Source of the DNA: Limnomonas spitsbergensis
Taxonomy: Eukaryota; Chlorophyta; Chlorophyceae; Chlamydomonadales
Reading direction: 5' to 3'
DNA: 64,000 nt
Assembly: GCA_037349105.1 (NCBI GenBank)
Contig: JAYJMM010000119.1
Coordinates: 2,615,001-2,679,000, forward strand
This document shows, piece by piece, positions 1-8,993 of the stretch (positions are counted from its first letter, which is position 1; every line of letters begins with the position of its first letter). Position numbers and translations under genes: made by a program. The notes under the pieces were generated by a model, which had not been told where the DNA came from, did not search any database, and was given only the letters and a program-made list of their open reading frames with translations.

Positions 1-1103
1 ACAACTGCAGAGGCATGGTTCACCAGTCAGCAGGCCCAACAGTTTAAGCCACTGAGAGAGACACATGGTCTAGTGGTCCTACATTAAGGGTATCATGGCG
101 CTGATTGTGGTCACCTCTTGGTGGTCGTAGATTCGAAACCAATCGAACACGCCTTTCCGAGGGACTTGAGAACCCCCTTGCGCTTAATCAGGAAAGAGTG
201 GTGCGGGTCCACTATAATATAACCCAGCAGTGTGATGTCTAAAGCCGCGGCCTAGGGACTCCCCAACCCTTCACGCCACCGCCTCGCGGTGGAGTAGTCT
301 TTCTTCCTTCTTTCTATAGCCACTGGCCATAGGCCGATCCAGGTTTGGCCCCCCATGGGCCCAGTACTGGCTGACCAGTGGCTGCAGAAGATCGGCCTGT
401 GCACTCTCAAACGTACACTAAGCCACGTCAGATACCAACGGACACCGGCCTTGAGGTCCTTGTGTCTCCCAGGCCCATATACACAAACACATCAAATTCT
501 GGAGAATATACAGACAGGGCCTAGGCGATTTCAGATACTGCCAGTCCATTGATAGCCAAGAAGTGGAGTGCTGGAAATAAACAACTTGACACCTGTTCCT
601 GTACCCACTCAGGGTGTCAGAAATAGAGTGGACAAGGAAAGCAGTGCAGCACTGTGGCTGGCCAACCACTCACACGCCTGCCTCACACTGCAGGACACCC
701 GCTCCGTCTTTCCCCCCTCCCAAGCCAAGGTGTTTTCTGGCGGTGGTGACAACGAAGAGCTCAGTAGGCCTTACCTTGGTTGCGGTAGTGGTACTGGAGC
801 GAATATATCTTGTTATCGGGGTCCCTGGACATGGCAGGTTTGTGTTCAGGGGTGCGGGCTGCTATACAACAAATGTGTGTGCTTGTGAGGGTGGGTGGGA
901 CCATTGACACACTCACTGCTTAACATCCTAAATAAACTAACGAAGGCGGGCCCTGAAAACCTACGCCAAATTAAATTCCGGTATGCATCTGTATTTTTCA
1001 GAAGTCACGCCCACAAGAGTTAATTCCTGGGCTTCCATGCAAGTGTCATGTTTTCATAAGTGTCATGTTGTAGTTGTTGACTATTTCACACAGTGTCTCT
1101 CAC
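1..1103. other. flank without a supported gene
   Basis: Apart from a possible tRNA-like promoter pair near the start, I see no gene here. On the minus strand this stretch lies downstream of the last visible SF3A2 exon, so it should be intron or 3' part of that gene. I searched it for the expected following residues (an aromatic/leucine strand after THW) and did not find them convincingly. The last SF3A2 exon or exons probably lie outside the window. Confidence 0.4.
66..140 (+). repeat. possible tRNA-derived SINE head (A and B boxes)
   Basis: TGGTCTAGTGG at 66-76 fits the RNA polymerase III A-box consensus (TRGYNNARNNG). GATTCGAAACC at 130-140 fits the B box (GGTTCGANTCC) at 9 of 11 positions. 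The order and 75-nt span suit a tRNA-like or SINE promoter. No clean tRNA cloverleaf can be drawn, so this is at most a decayed SINE or a tRNA relic. Confidence 0.2.
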
Positions 1104-1251
1104 CAGTGTGTGAAGATGCCCTCGCTCTTGTCCACCTCAGCGTTGGGCACCTTGAAGGAGATCACCTCGTACGGCTCAGCAGCAAAGAGGAGGTACATGA
1201 AGCTCTTGTCTGCAACCTGGGACAGAATCAGCATCAACAGCAGTGGCATCA

Positions 1252-2541
1252 GCAGCAGCAGTACATGCTAGGGTGTAGAAGCAGCAGTAGTACATGCCAG
1301 GGTGTAGAAGCAGCAGTAGTACATGCCAGGGTGTAGAAGCAGCAGTAGTACATGCCAGGGTGTAGAAGCAGCAGTAGTACATGCCAGGGTGTAGAAGCAG
1401 CAGTAGTACATGCCAGGGTGTAGAAGCAGCAGTAGTACATGCCAGGGTGTAGAAGCAGCAGCAGTACATGCCAGGGTGTAGAAGCAGCAGTAGTACATGC
1501 CAGGGTGTAGAAGCAGCAGTAGTACATGCCAGGGTGTAGAAGCAGCAGTAGTACATGCCAGGGTGTAGAAGCAGCAGTAGTACATGCCAGGGTGTAGAAG
1601 CAACAGCAGTACATGCCAGGGTGTAGAAGCAGCAGTAGTACATGCCAGGGTGTAGAAGCAGCAATAGTACATGCCAGGGTGTAGAAGCAGCAGTAGTACA
1701 TGCCAGGGTGTAGAAGCAGCAGCAGTACATGCCAGGGTGTAGAAGCAGCAGTAGTACATGCCAGGGTGTAGAAGCAGCAGTAGTACATGCCAGGGTGTAG
1801 AAGCAGCAGTAGTACATGCCAGGGTGTAGAAGCAGCAGTAGTACATGCCAGGGTGTAGAAGCAGCAGTAGTACATGCCAGGGTGTAGAAGCAGCAGCAGT
1901 ACATGCCAGGATGTAGAAGCAGCAGTAGTACATGCCAGGGTGTAGAAGCAGCAGCAGTACATGCCAGGGTGTAGAAGCAGCAGTAGTACATGCCAGGGTG
2001 TAGAAGCAGCAGCAGTACATGCCAGGGTGTAGAAGCAGCAGTAGTACATGCCAGGGTGTAGAAGCAGCAGTAGTACATGCCAGGGTGTAGAAGCAGCAGT
2101 AGTACATGCCAGGGTGTAGAAGCAGCAGTAGTACATGCCAGGGTGTAGAAGCAGCAGTAGTACATGCCAGGGTGTAGAAGCAGCAGTAGTACATGCCAGG
2201 GTGTAGAAGCAGCAGCAGTACATGCCAGGGTGTAGAAGCAGCAGTAGTACATGCCAGGGTGTAGAAGCAGCAGCAGTACATGCCAGGGTGTAGAAGCAGC
2301 AGTAGTACATGCCAGGGTGTAGAAGCAGCAGTAGTACATGCCAGGGTGTAGAAGCAGCAGCAGTACATGCCAGGGTGTAGAAGCAGCAGCAGTACATGCC
2401 AGGGTGTAGAAGCAGCAGTAGTACATGCCAGGGTGTAGAAGCAGCAGTAGTACATGCCAGGGTGTAGAAGCAGCAGTAGTACATGCCAGGGTGTAGAAGC
2501 AGCAGTAGTACATGCCAGGGTGTAGAAGCAGCAGCAGTACA
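1252..2541. repeat. 29-bp minisatellite, about 44 copies, in an SF3A2 intron
   Basis: The unit begins AGCAGCAGTAGTACATGCC and continues AGGGTGTAGA, repeating head to tail with few substitutions (mainly AGTAGTAC versus AGCAGTAC). It fills the intron between the SF3A2 exons at 2901-2983 and 1104-1216. Because 29 is not a multiple of 3 and no minus-strand frame has a stop, all three minus frames are open for over 400 codons and cycle through the same 29-residue repeat. I regard these ORFs as artefacts. Confidence 0.95.
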
Positions 2542-2689
2542 AACTGGGGGTGATACCAGTACTTAATTTACATATCTTTAATTCCCACGGCCCGAACTCC
2601 CCAAGGGTGCTTAGCTCACCCCTTTCTTTCCAGGCTTCAGGTCGATAAGAATGTACGTGTGTGTGTGGCAGGTGACAAGTGCCCTGCCC

Positions 2690-2900
2690 TCTGCCCCCTC
2701 CTCCATGTCTCAACCCTCTCCTTGATTCTCTGCCTCCTCCCCCATGTCTCCCCCTCTCCTCATCTCCCCCCTTCCTTATCTCCCCCTCACCTTCTTTCTC
2801 TGCCCCCTCCCCCTCGTACTCACCCTCTCACCTACATCCTCCACCCCCTCCCCCTCTCCCCCATCACCTCTATCCTGTCCCCTCCTCTTTCCCACCTCAC
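2690..2900 (-). repeat. pyrimidine-rich low-complexity tract in an SF3A2 intron
   Basis: The plus strand is a run of CTCCCC/CCTCTCC-type words directly downstream (in gene direction) of the exon ending at 2901, so on the SF3A2 transcript it is purine-rich. Every plus frame gives only Pro/Ser/Leu low-complexity peptide. No gene is supported. Confidence 0.7.
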
Positions 2901-3097
2901 CTTTATTTTCTGCTCGAAGGCGGACATGAAGCGATATGTTAATATGTAGGCTTGCTGTCCTCCTCAATCTCAGGGTACTCCACCTGGACATACAGATAAC
3001 GGGTCAAGAATCAAGATAGAAAGATTACGGGTCAAGATAACCACAGCAGGATGAGCCGGAAATTTCATGACGTGAATAACAATCTTTCCCGATCTCA

Positions 3098-3143
3098 GAT
3101 TCTCAGGGCACTCCACCTGGAAGTACAGGATCCCCGTAAGAAC
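3098..3143 (-). repeat. degenerate second copy of an SF3A2 exon start and its 3' splice site
   Basis: On the minus strand this reads a CAG acceptor followed by VECPEN..., closely resembling the acceptor and first codons (VEYPEI...) of the exon starting at 2983, about 140 bp away. It appears to be a local duplication of the intron-exon border that has since diverged. It is not needed to build the SF3A2 reading frame. Confidence 0.55.
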
Positions 3144-3317
3144 AACAATTCAAGGATGAGCAGATCTATTAAATTAGCACAACCAGGATTTATTTATGAG
3201 GCTCAAATTTTTCACCGGTAATTAGTTATAACCAGCCGGATCTTTTAGCGTCACATGTTCTAAAGCACTGCACGCAACTGTGCAGAGCCACTTAACCTGC
3301 AAACCAAACTGGTCGTT

Positions 3318-3590
3318 CTAACTAAGGCAGCATGCTGTGGCATGCTATGACACAGGTTAAGCCGTATTGTACTGCTGAGGTGGCACGCTATGGCACACCA
3401 TGAGCCCATGACACAGGGTTAGCCGGATAAGCTACCAAGGTAGCATGATATGGCACAGGTTTAGCTGGATAAAATAACGAAGGTAGCATGATATGGCACA
3501 GTATGGCACGCTACAGCACAGGTTTATCTCAGTTATGCTACCAAGGTAGCATGATATGGCACGATCTGACACAGGCTCAGCCTGATTGTG
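3318..3590. repeat. degenerate tandem repeat in an SF3A2 intron
   Basis: Four to five irregular copies of a roughly 60-75-bp unit built on words such as AAGGTAGCATGATATGGCAC and GACACAGGTTTAGC. They lie between the SF3A2 exons at 4009-4085 and 2901-2983. Nothing coding is seen. Confidence 0.65.
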
Positions 3591-6261
3591 GCCTTATACA
3601 TCTATACAGGTGAAGGCCGCAATTCAGTTTGGATTACAGGCTTCCTCAGAGAAGCCCTCCTTCTCTGGGCTTCCTGGATCAAGGTGCAAAAGCAGTTTAG
3701 TGCCGTCAAGGTGCTCATGCAACGGCAATCGGAATAAACAAGCCTTGGTATCATACCACGTGCATGGATCTCACTTCCTGCTGGCCCTGATGTACACCTC
3801 GAGGCGGGGGAGAGCAGCCACCTGCATCCTTTATAAGATTCCTCGTCACATCCTCTCATCTCAGGGCCCTAATCCACATCTTATGGCCCCAATCGACACT
3901 TTACCAGAACCAGTGACCAAAACTGTGGCTGCCACTCTGACCAAACAGTAGGCTCTCACAATAGAAGGCATGTAACTTGACGCTGATCAAAACCCCGGAA
4001 GCACTTGCCTGGAAAAGAAGTGACCGTTGCCGCGTGCCCTGATCAAACTGCTTCGTAACACGATACCCGGGCCTGCCGATTTTGACTGGCAGCCACAAAC
4101 CAGGGGGGTTAGGACAAACACACACTTCAGACAGGCATCCGTAGACGTGAATAATTAATTGAAGAGATATATGCCCTCTATGAATGAGCACCATGCATAT
4201 GTGCATGGCGTGCTAGTGCTGCAGCATTGCTTGTGTGCACCGATTCCATTGCACAAGCTCACATGTATTTTTGACAGTAGCTCGGTCTCCCTAAATAAAC
4301 ATGACTCCATGAGTTGTGAACCTGAACCCAACTGGCATTTCAGCAGCACCTGTTTCTGCATCATAAACCCTGGCTGACGATCCCTACCTCACCTGTCTTC
4401 TTGACAGAGGCTCGTTTTTGCGGTGCTGGCGCTGCCGGCTTCTCGGCAGCTTCCCTCGCTGCGCGCTTGGCCAGGTTCTGCTGATGCCGCTTTCCCTGAG
4501 AGAGAAAAGGCAGGACCGAATTTCAGACAGATGATTTCGGGTTCAGGCAGTCCAGACTCCATCTAAGGACAATCCTTGGCTTGCTAATGTGGTCTCCTCC
4601 ATAACTGGGGTTAGGCGGTCCAAGCTCATTCGAAGGGCAATCCTTGGCCCACGGTCTGCTGATGCCATCTCCCCTATGCCAGGGTTCAGGGCCCAGGGTC
4701 ACCAAACCTATCTCCCCGATAAGGAAGAGTGGATTTTATCCCCCCTAGGAGGATAAAAGCAGTACCGGTATTCAAGACCCGTTCAGCCTGACAGCATCCA
4801 AAACAAGGTCAAGTACCGCTAGTACAGGTCAGCGTGTGCATCATGTCAAGAACACGCAACAATTCAATCACGTACTGAGTTCAAGCAAGAGGTATGCTAA
4901 TGCAGTGTCGAATCTGGTTGTGATGCGGGCGATGCAGAAGTGGCACGAGGCGGATGAACATTGAGATACATAGTGCACAGTGGTCCTATACTCCTATGCC
5001 CATGCAATGCCGTGCATGGCAATGCTCGCATAGATTAGCATGCAAGCAACGGCAATGACTGGCAATCAGGCGACACAAGCGAGTGTGCTAGGTAGTGCAC
5101 AAGCTGCGTGCTATGCTAGACATGGATGCCCCCCCATGGTTCGCAATGCATGCATTGGGGCGTACCCAGGTGTGCACTGAGAAGCTACCCCTTTTGATGT
5201 GTAGCATGAGGCACCAAGGTCCAGGCTATGCCACGTTTAATGCCGCCTGCATGGGTCGCCATGCATGCAACGCAAAATAACCGAGCGTGTGCAAGGACAT
5301 GGCCCTCATACCAGAGCAGCGCAAGATACACATGCCCATAATACGACCTCACCTGGGTGTGCGCTAGATAATTTTCCTCGTTCGGGTGCAGCGTGAGACA
5401 CAGGCGGCACTCAATCTGGCCAAGGTGGTTCCGCATCTAGTACGGGTCCTTAGCCAGGGCGATGGTTTCCAGGGCGAGACGGCGAAGCCGCTCTCTCCGG
5501 TCGATGGACTGCATCAACAAGAGAGTTAGGAGCACAGGAAAATTTCAGTAAGTTTCTGTAGCAGGCGCTAACCTGCTGCGTGTCAGTGCAGGGCCGAGGG
5601 CCTTAGTGGCCATGTGTAAAGCAGTAAGACAGGTAAGTGCATGGGACATGGCATTGACTCAATGTAGTATTCATCTAAGTCCACGTAGGATAAGGGTCGC
5701 CAGGGAACAGCGTGAACAGAGCCATAAAAAAGGGAGGATTCATCGCTGCCACCATCCCCGCCAAAGCAGCAGCAGCGAATCATAACCAGCAGCTACCGTT
5801 GTTTTATTCCCACTTCCTCTCACCCACAATTGCCTGTCTTATGGTCCGCTTCTGCCAGCCCATGCAGCAGCCCATGATCATGCACATATCCTCTCAGCCC
5901 ATTTTGGAGCCCCAGGCAGTCACATCATCCTCACCCGTGCACAAACTCAGCATCTATCAGCCAGGACCATGCGCCACTCATTGTCATCCTTGCCCATGCC
6001 CCAATTCAACCAACATTGGCCTAGCACTTGCGTTGTTCCTGATCATCATAACCCATGCACCATTGAAGGAGGGTTACGCCCACGCCAAAAGCCCATGCGC
6101 CATTCCACACCATGTTGAGCTGCGCAACCCCATGCGTTCCTCAATCCTGTGCAATGCGTCCACCACCAGGTATGTGACCGAATACGCACGTCTTGCTGAG
6201 CGCTTGCCACGCCACCGGACCCTGGCCTGGCGCCATGCTCTCGCGCGCTGAGGAAGCTCAT

Positions 6262-7641
6262 CCTCCTCCTGATGCTGTAACAGCCGACGGCGCGTCGGAT
6301 GTCTTCACCAAAGGCCATGCGCGTTTGCATTGGAGCCTCAATATCAATATGCGGATGATTTTGTGTGAGCGATATTTCGGTATGGATGCGCTTTCATCGA
6401 GCTCGGATATGGCTTCTGTCGAGGTGTGGATGACGACGTTCATACAAATCTTGTCGGTTACCATGCGATACTGACACATGTGGACACACCCCAGTTTCGT
6501 ATTGACGCGTCATAAAATAGAATAGGATAATAAGCCGAGAGTACAAACATAACTGTGTCAAGTGACACGCTGGCAATGTTGAGACCAAAAACTTGGATCG
6601 GGAGCATGTTTTTGGATATGGCAACATGGAGTTGAAACGTGGGTCAAATCGAGTCGTCGTCGAGCTCATATTGTGGTGTGGCCGAAAACATTCACACAAA
6701 AGCCGTCGGTTACCTCTCGATATGGAGCAATGCGAAAGCGCCCCAGGCATCTGCAGATGACACCGGCTTTTCACACTCCAGAACCACGCGCCTGCTTCCC
6801 CATTCGTTCGCCTCTCCGACTGTCATGAAGCTGTTCGTGTCACGCTACGAAGCATTCGTAAATTTGGAAGCCATGCAGGTTCATCAGCAACGACGCGCAC
6901 GAGCTGTTCAGCACAGGCCTTCGATTCATTGCCTCGGCTCCCCCCGACCTTCGTGGGCCAATACCTCCCCTTACACCTTCGTAAGCGGAACCCTGTGTAC
7001 GCTCTGTACCAGTAGCTGAAGACCGCTCGGGAAATGTCGGTTACGTATTAGGTATTATATGAAAGGGTCACATGGCGGGACCTCCCGAGTGCCCAAGTAT
7101 TTTTTGTTTTGTGGCTGGGCATGCGCCCATGCATTGCACATTTAGGGTGATATAATGGAGCAAGCACCAGGGGCAGCATTACTGAAAGGATTGCCAGTGA
7201 TACCATGCACCGAAAGCTTCCAAATTGTGCAGACATTCATGTCGTTTATGTATGTACTGTCCAGGCCCAAGGGTATAACGTCAATAGATGGCCATCTTTA
7301 ACCTGTGGTTAACCTTTGCAGTCTTTCCTTCGTGCCGTAAAGGAACAAAGTATACAAACCCTGGCGATTGTTATCCCCTCAGCTGGCTTTCCTGCAGCTG
7401 CTGAGCCGCTAGCGCTGCTACCCGGGTGGCTGCTACCCATATGCTTTAGCCTCCGGTTATCCAAAGCCCCTGCTCGGTGGGCCCTGCTCATAGAAGGGAC
7501 ACCATACTGGTGCTGCCATTTATGCATTAGATATCCGAGATATTCCTTGGAATCATGAAATTATAAGACTGAGTCTTACCTTCTCATGCAAGATAATAAT
7601 TGATTTTACAGGTGAAAGAGATGGAGCACCCGGACCAGTAG
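6262..7641. other. intergenic stretch upstream of SF3A2, no gene recognised
   Basis: This lies between the SF3A2 start codon and the left target duplication of element A. Short ORFs exist on both strands, but none resembles a known family or shows convincing exon borders. It should contain the SF3A2 promoter; no clear TATA element is seen. Confidence 0.4.
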
Positions 7642-7645
7642 ACTA
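7642..7645. repeat. left target site duplication of element A (ACTA)
   Basis: ACTA directly precedes TGTCAC at the left end and is repeated directly after GCGACA at 42454-42457. It marks the insertion site in the SF3A2/RAP intergenic DNA. Confidence 0.8.
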
Positions 7646-8276
7646 TGTCACAGTATATTACAGTATACGTGACAGAACCGTTTAGACCGCAGTTGGCGGC
7701 CTCGGGACCTCCGCAGCTTCTCTGCGGAGTCTCCGGGTTTGAGCTGAGACCTAGAAACCCGCTTACGCAGGGAGATTTGACAGGTTCTACCGTACTCTGA
7801 ATTGGGCCTGCCGGGTCCCTGTATCCCGGCAGTTGCCTAAACTAGTTACTTCGTCCCTTTCTAAAGGACAGACCTCTATTTGTAACAAGCACCGGCCGTC
7901 TTCGAGACTTGCAGCTTTCACTTAAGTCAGTACCTTAACCCGAGTCAAGACTAGCTCAGCCTCAGCTGAGATAGCTGGAGACAAGTACCCCAGTAAGAGA
8001 GCCGAGACCCTGCAAAAGAAGAAGTACGCAGTCTACGTCCCGTCACCCTCACCGCGAGACGCGCGGTAAGTGCCCTTAACATAGCCCAGCTGGATCGCGC
8101 CCAGACGGCCAGAAGGCCTACGCTACCTAAGTCAATTGCTATACATACAAATAACCTGTTAGCTGCTTAACTCGTTGAGCACTTGCAGCCAGTGAAGAGT
8201 CACTGAGCCTGCCCGTAGGCGTCCATCACTGTCGTGAGGCAAGAAGTCCGCCACGGACCTGAAGCGCACATCGCGT
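7646..8276 (+). repeat. A1 terminal repeat of element A
   Basis: About 631 bp, homologous to A1 and A2 of element B but several percent diverged. It holds the terminal palindrome, the segment complementary to the PBS-like site (7848-7869) and a TGTAA poly(A)-type signal (7881-7885). Confidence 0.85.
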
Positions 8277-8298
8277 GTCCTTTAGAAAGGGACGAAGT
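8277..8298 (+). promoter_or_regulatory. candidate self-priming primer-binding site of element A
   Basis: These 22 nt sit immediately after A1 and are the exact reverse complement of 7848-7869 inside A1. The same arrangement is kept in element B. See the finding on self-priming. Confidence 0.55.
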
Positions 8299-8993
8299 GG
8301 ATTTAGCCTGATCAGCTTGATTTGCCAATTCCTGCTAAAGGTGCTTGTGCAGCGAAATTGGAAATTTGTTTGCATGCAAACGACCTTGGACAGCGTTTGA
8401 ACTGCACTTTGCTGTGGTAATCTCCAGAGAGAGATTGCCAAGTTAAACCCTGAGAATCACTGAGCGTGGCAGCTTAGTGTTGAGTCCAGGAGTGGCTTGA
8501 AGATCTGGCTGTGGATTTATACACCCAGCAGATAATTTCCTGTGTGACTGCAGATTGTGATCAGGTGGATCCAATCTTTCATCATTGACAGAAGTGAACT
8601 TGTGGATAGAACATCCAAGGTTGAAATCTTGTGGGTGTGCCAAAGGATCCCCGCAGGAACGCAGAGCTGAGCGGACACTACGCAAAAGGCAACATCCACG
8701 CAGGGCGTGTGACATCCACGCAGGACGTGAGACATCTAGAAGCAGCACAGCCAGCAAGGTGGGAAGAACTGAAAGGGCGAAGGAGGATTCCGCCAGATTG
8801 AAACTAGTGAGCAGAAAAGCAGGAAGGCGAGGCCTTTCCTGCATAGTGCTGTACCTGCCATCCGATCTTGACTTGCAAGCCCTCACCAGATTGCAGTAGG
8901 AACAAGGGGGCAGAAGCCTAGCGTTAGCAGATCTTGTAGGGGGTGTCGCCAGCACGCTTGCAGGACCGTGCGGTACGTTAATTGCCTATAGGA

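Larger units (their letters stand above)
1104..6261 (-). pseudogene. SF3A2: splicing factor 3A subunit 2 (SF3A2/PRP11), broken and 3'-incomplete
   Basis: SF3A2 is a subunit of SF3a in the U2 snRNP and acts in branch-site recognition and prespliceosome assembly. Six exons are seen on the minus strand: 6190-6261 (start ATG at 6261, ending GSGGVASAQQD), 5353-5508 (SIDRRERLRRLALETI, then MRNHLGQIECRLCLTLH of the matrin-type C2H2 finger), 4393-4495 (GKRHQQNLAKRAAREA), 4009-4085 (IGRPGYRVTKQFD), 2901-2983 (VEYPEIEEDSKP and RFMSAFEQKIK) and 1104-1216 (YLLFAAEPYEVISFKVP). The order, phases and sequence match the family closely. Two lesions break it. In exon 2 the codon after KDPY, normally Phe, is TAG. 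In exon 5 an 8-nt imperfect duplication (ACATATTA followed by ACATAT) shifts the frame and brings in TAA. The 4009 donor is GC (CAG/GCAAGT), a known minor splice class. The gene continues past the window start. It could be a pseudogene with a functional copy elsewhere, or the lesions could be assembly errors; the TAG needs two base changes, which argues for real decay. Confidence 0.75.

Noticed and set aside
1..60. Next SF3A2 exon (TMPLQL on the minus strand)
   Set aside because: The upstream codon in this frame is TGA and no acceptor is nearby; the resemblance to the family strand is too short.
61..165. Functional tRNA gene
   Set aside because: Only the two promoter-like boxes fit; no acceptor or anticodon stems can be formed.
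1252..2541. CRISPR array
   Set aside because: The units are contiguous with no spacers, in a eukaryotic intron.
1176..2713. Three overlapping minus-strand ORFs of 411-481 codons
   Set aside because: They are the same 29-bp minisatellite read in three frames and lie inside an SF3A2 intron.
2659..2949. Pro/Ser/Leu-rich plus-strand ORFs
   Set aside because: A pyrimidine-rich tract in an intron of a minus-strand gene; no independent support.
5437..5439. Reassigned genetic code (TAG as Gln), suggested by in-frame TAG in SF3A2 and TAG for CAG in element A at 40373
   Set aside because: UBC27 ends with TAG exactly where the family ends, and the RAP gene also stops with TAG. The SF3A2 site should be Phe, not Gln, and element A has frameshifts too. 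Ordinary decay explains it.
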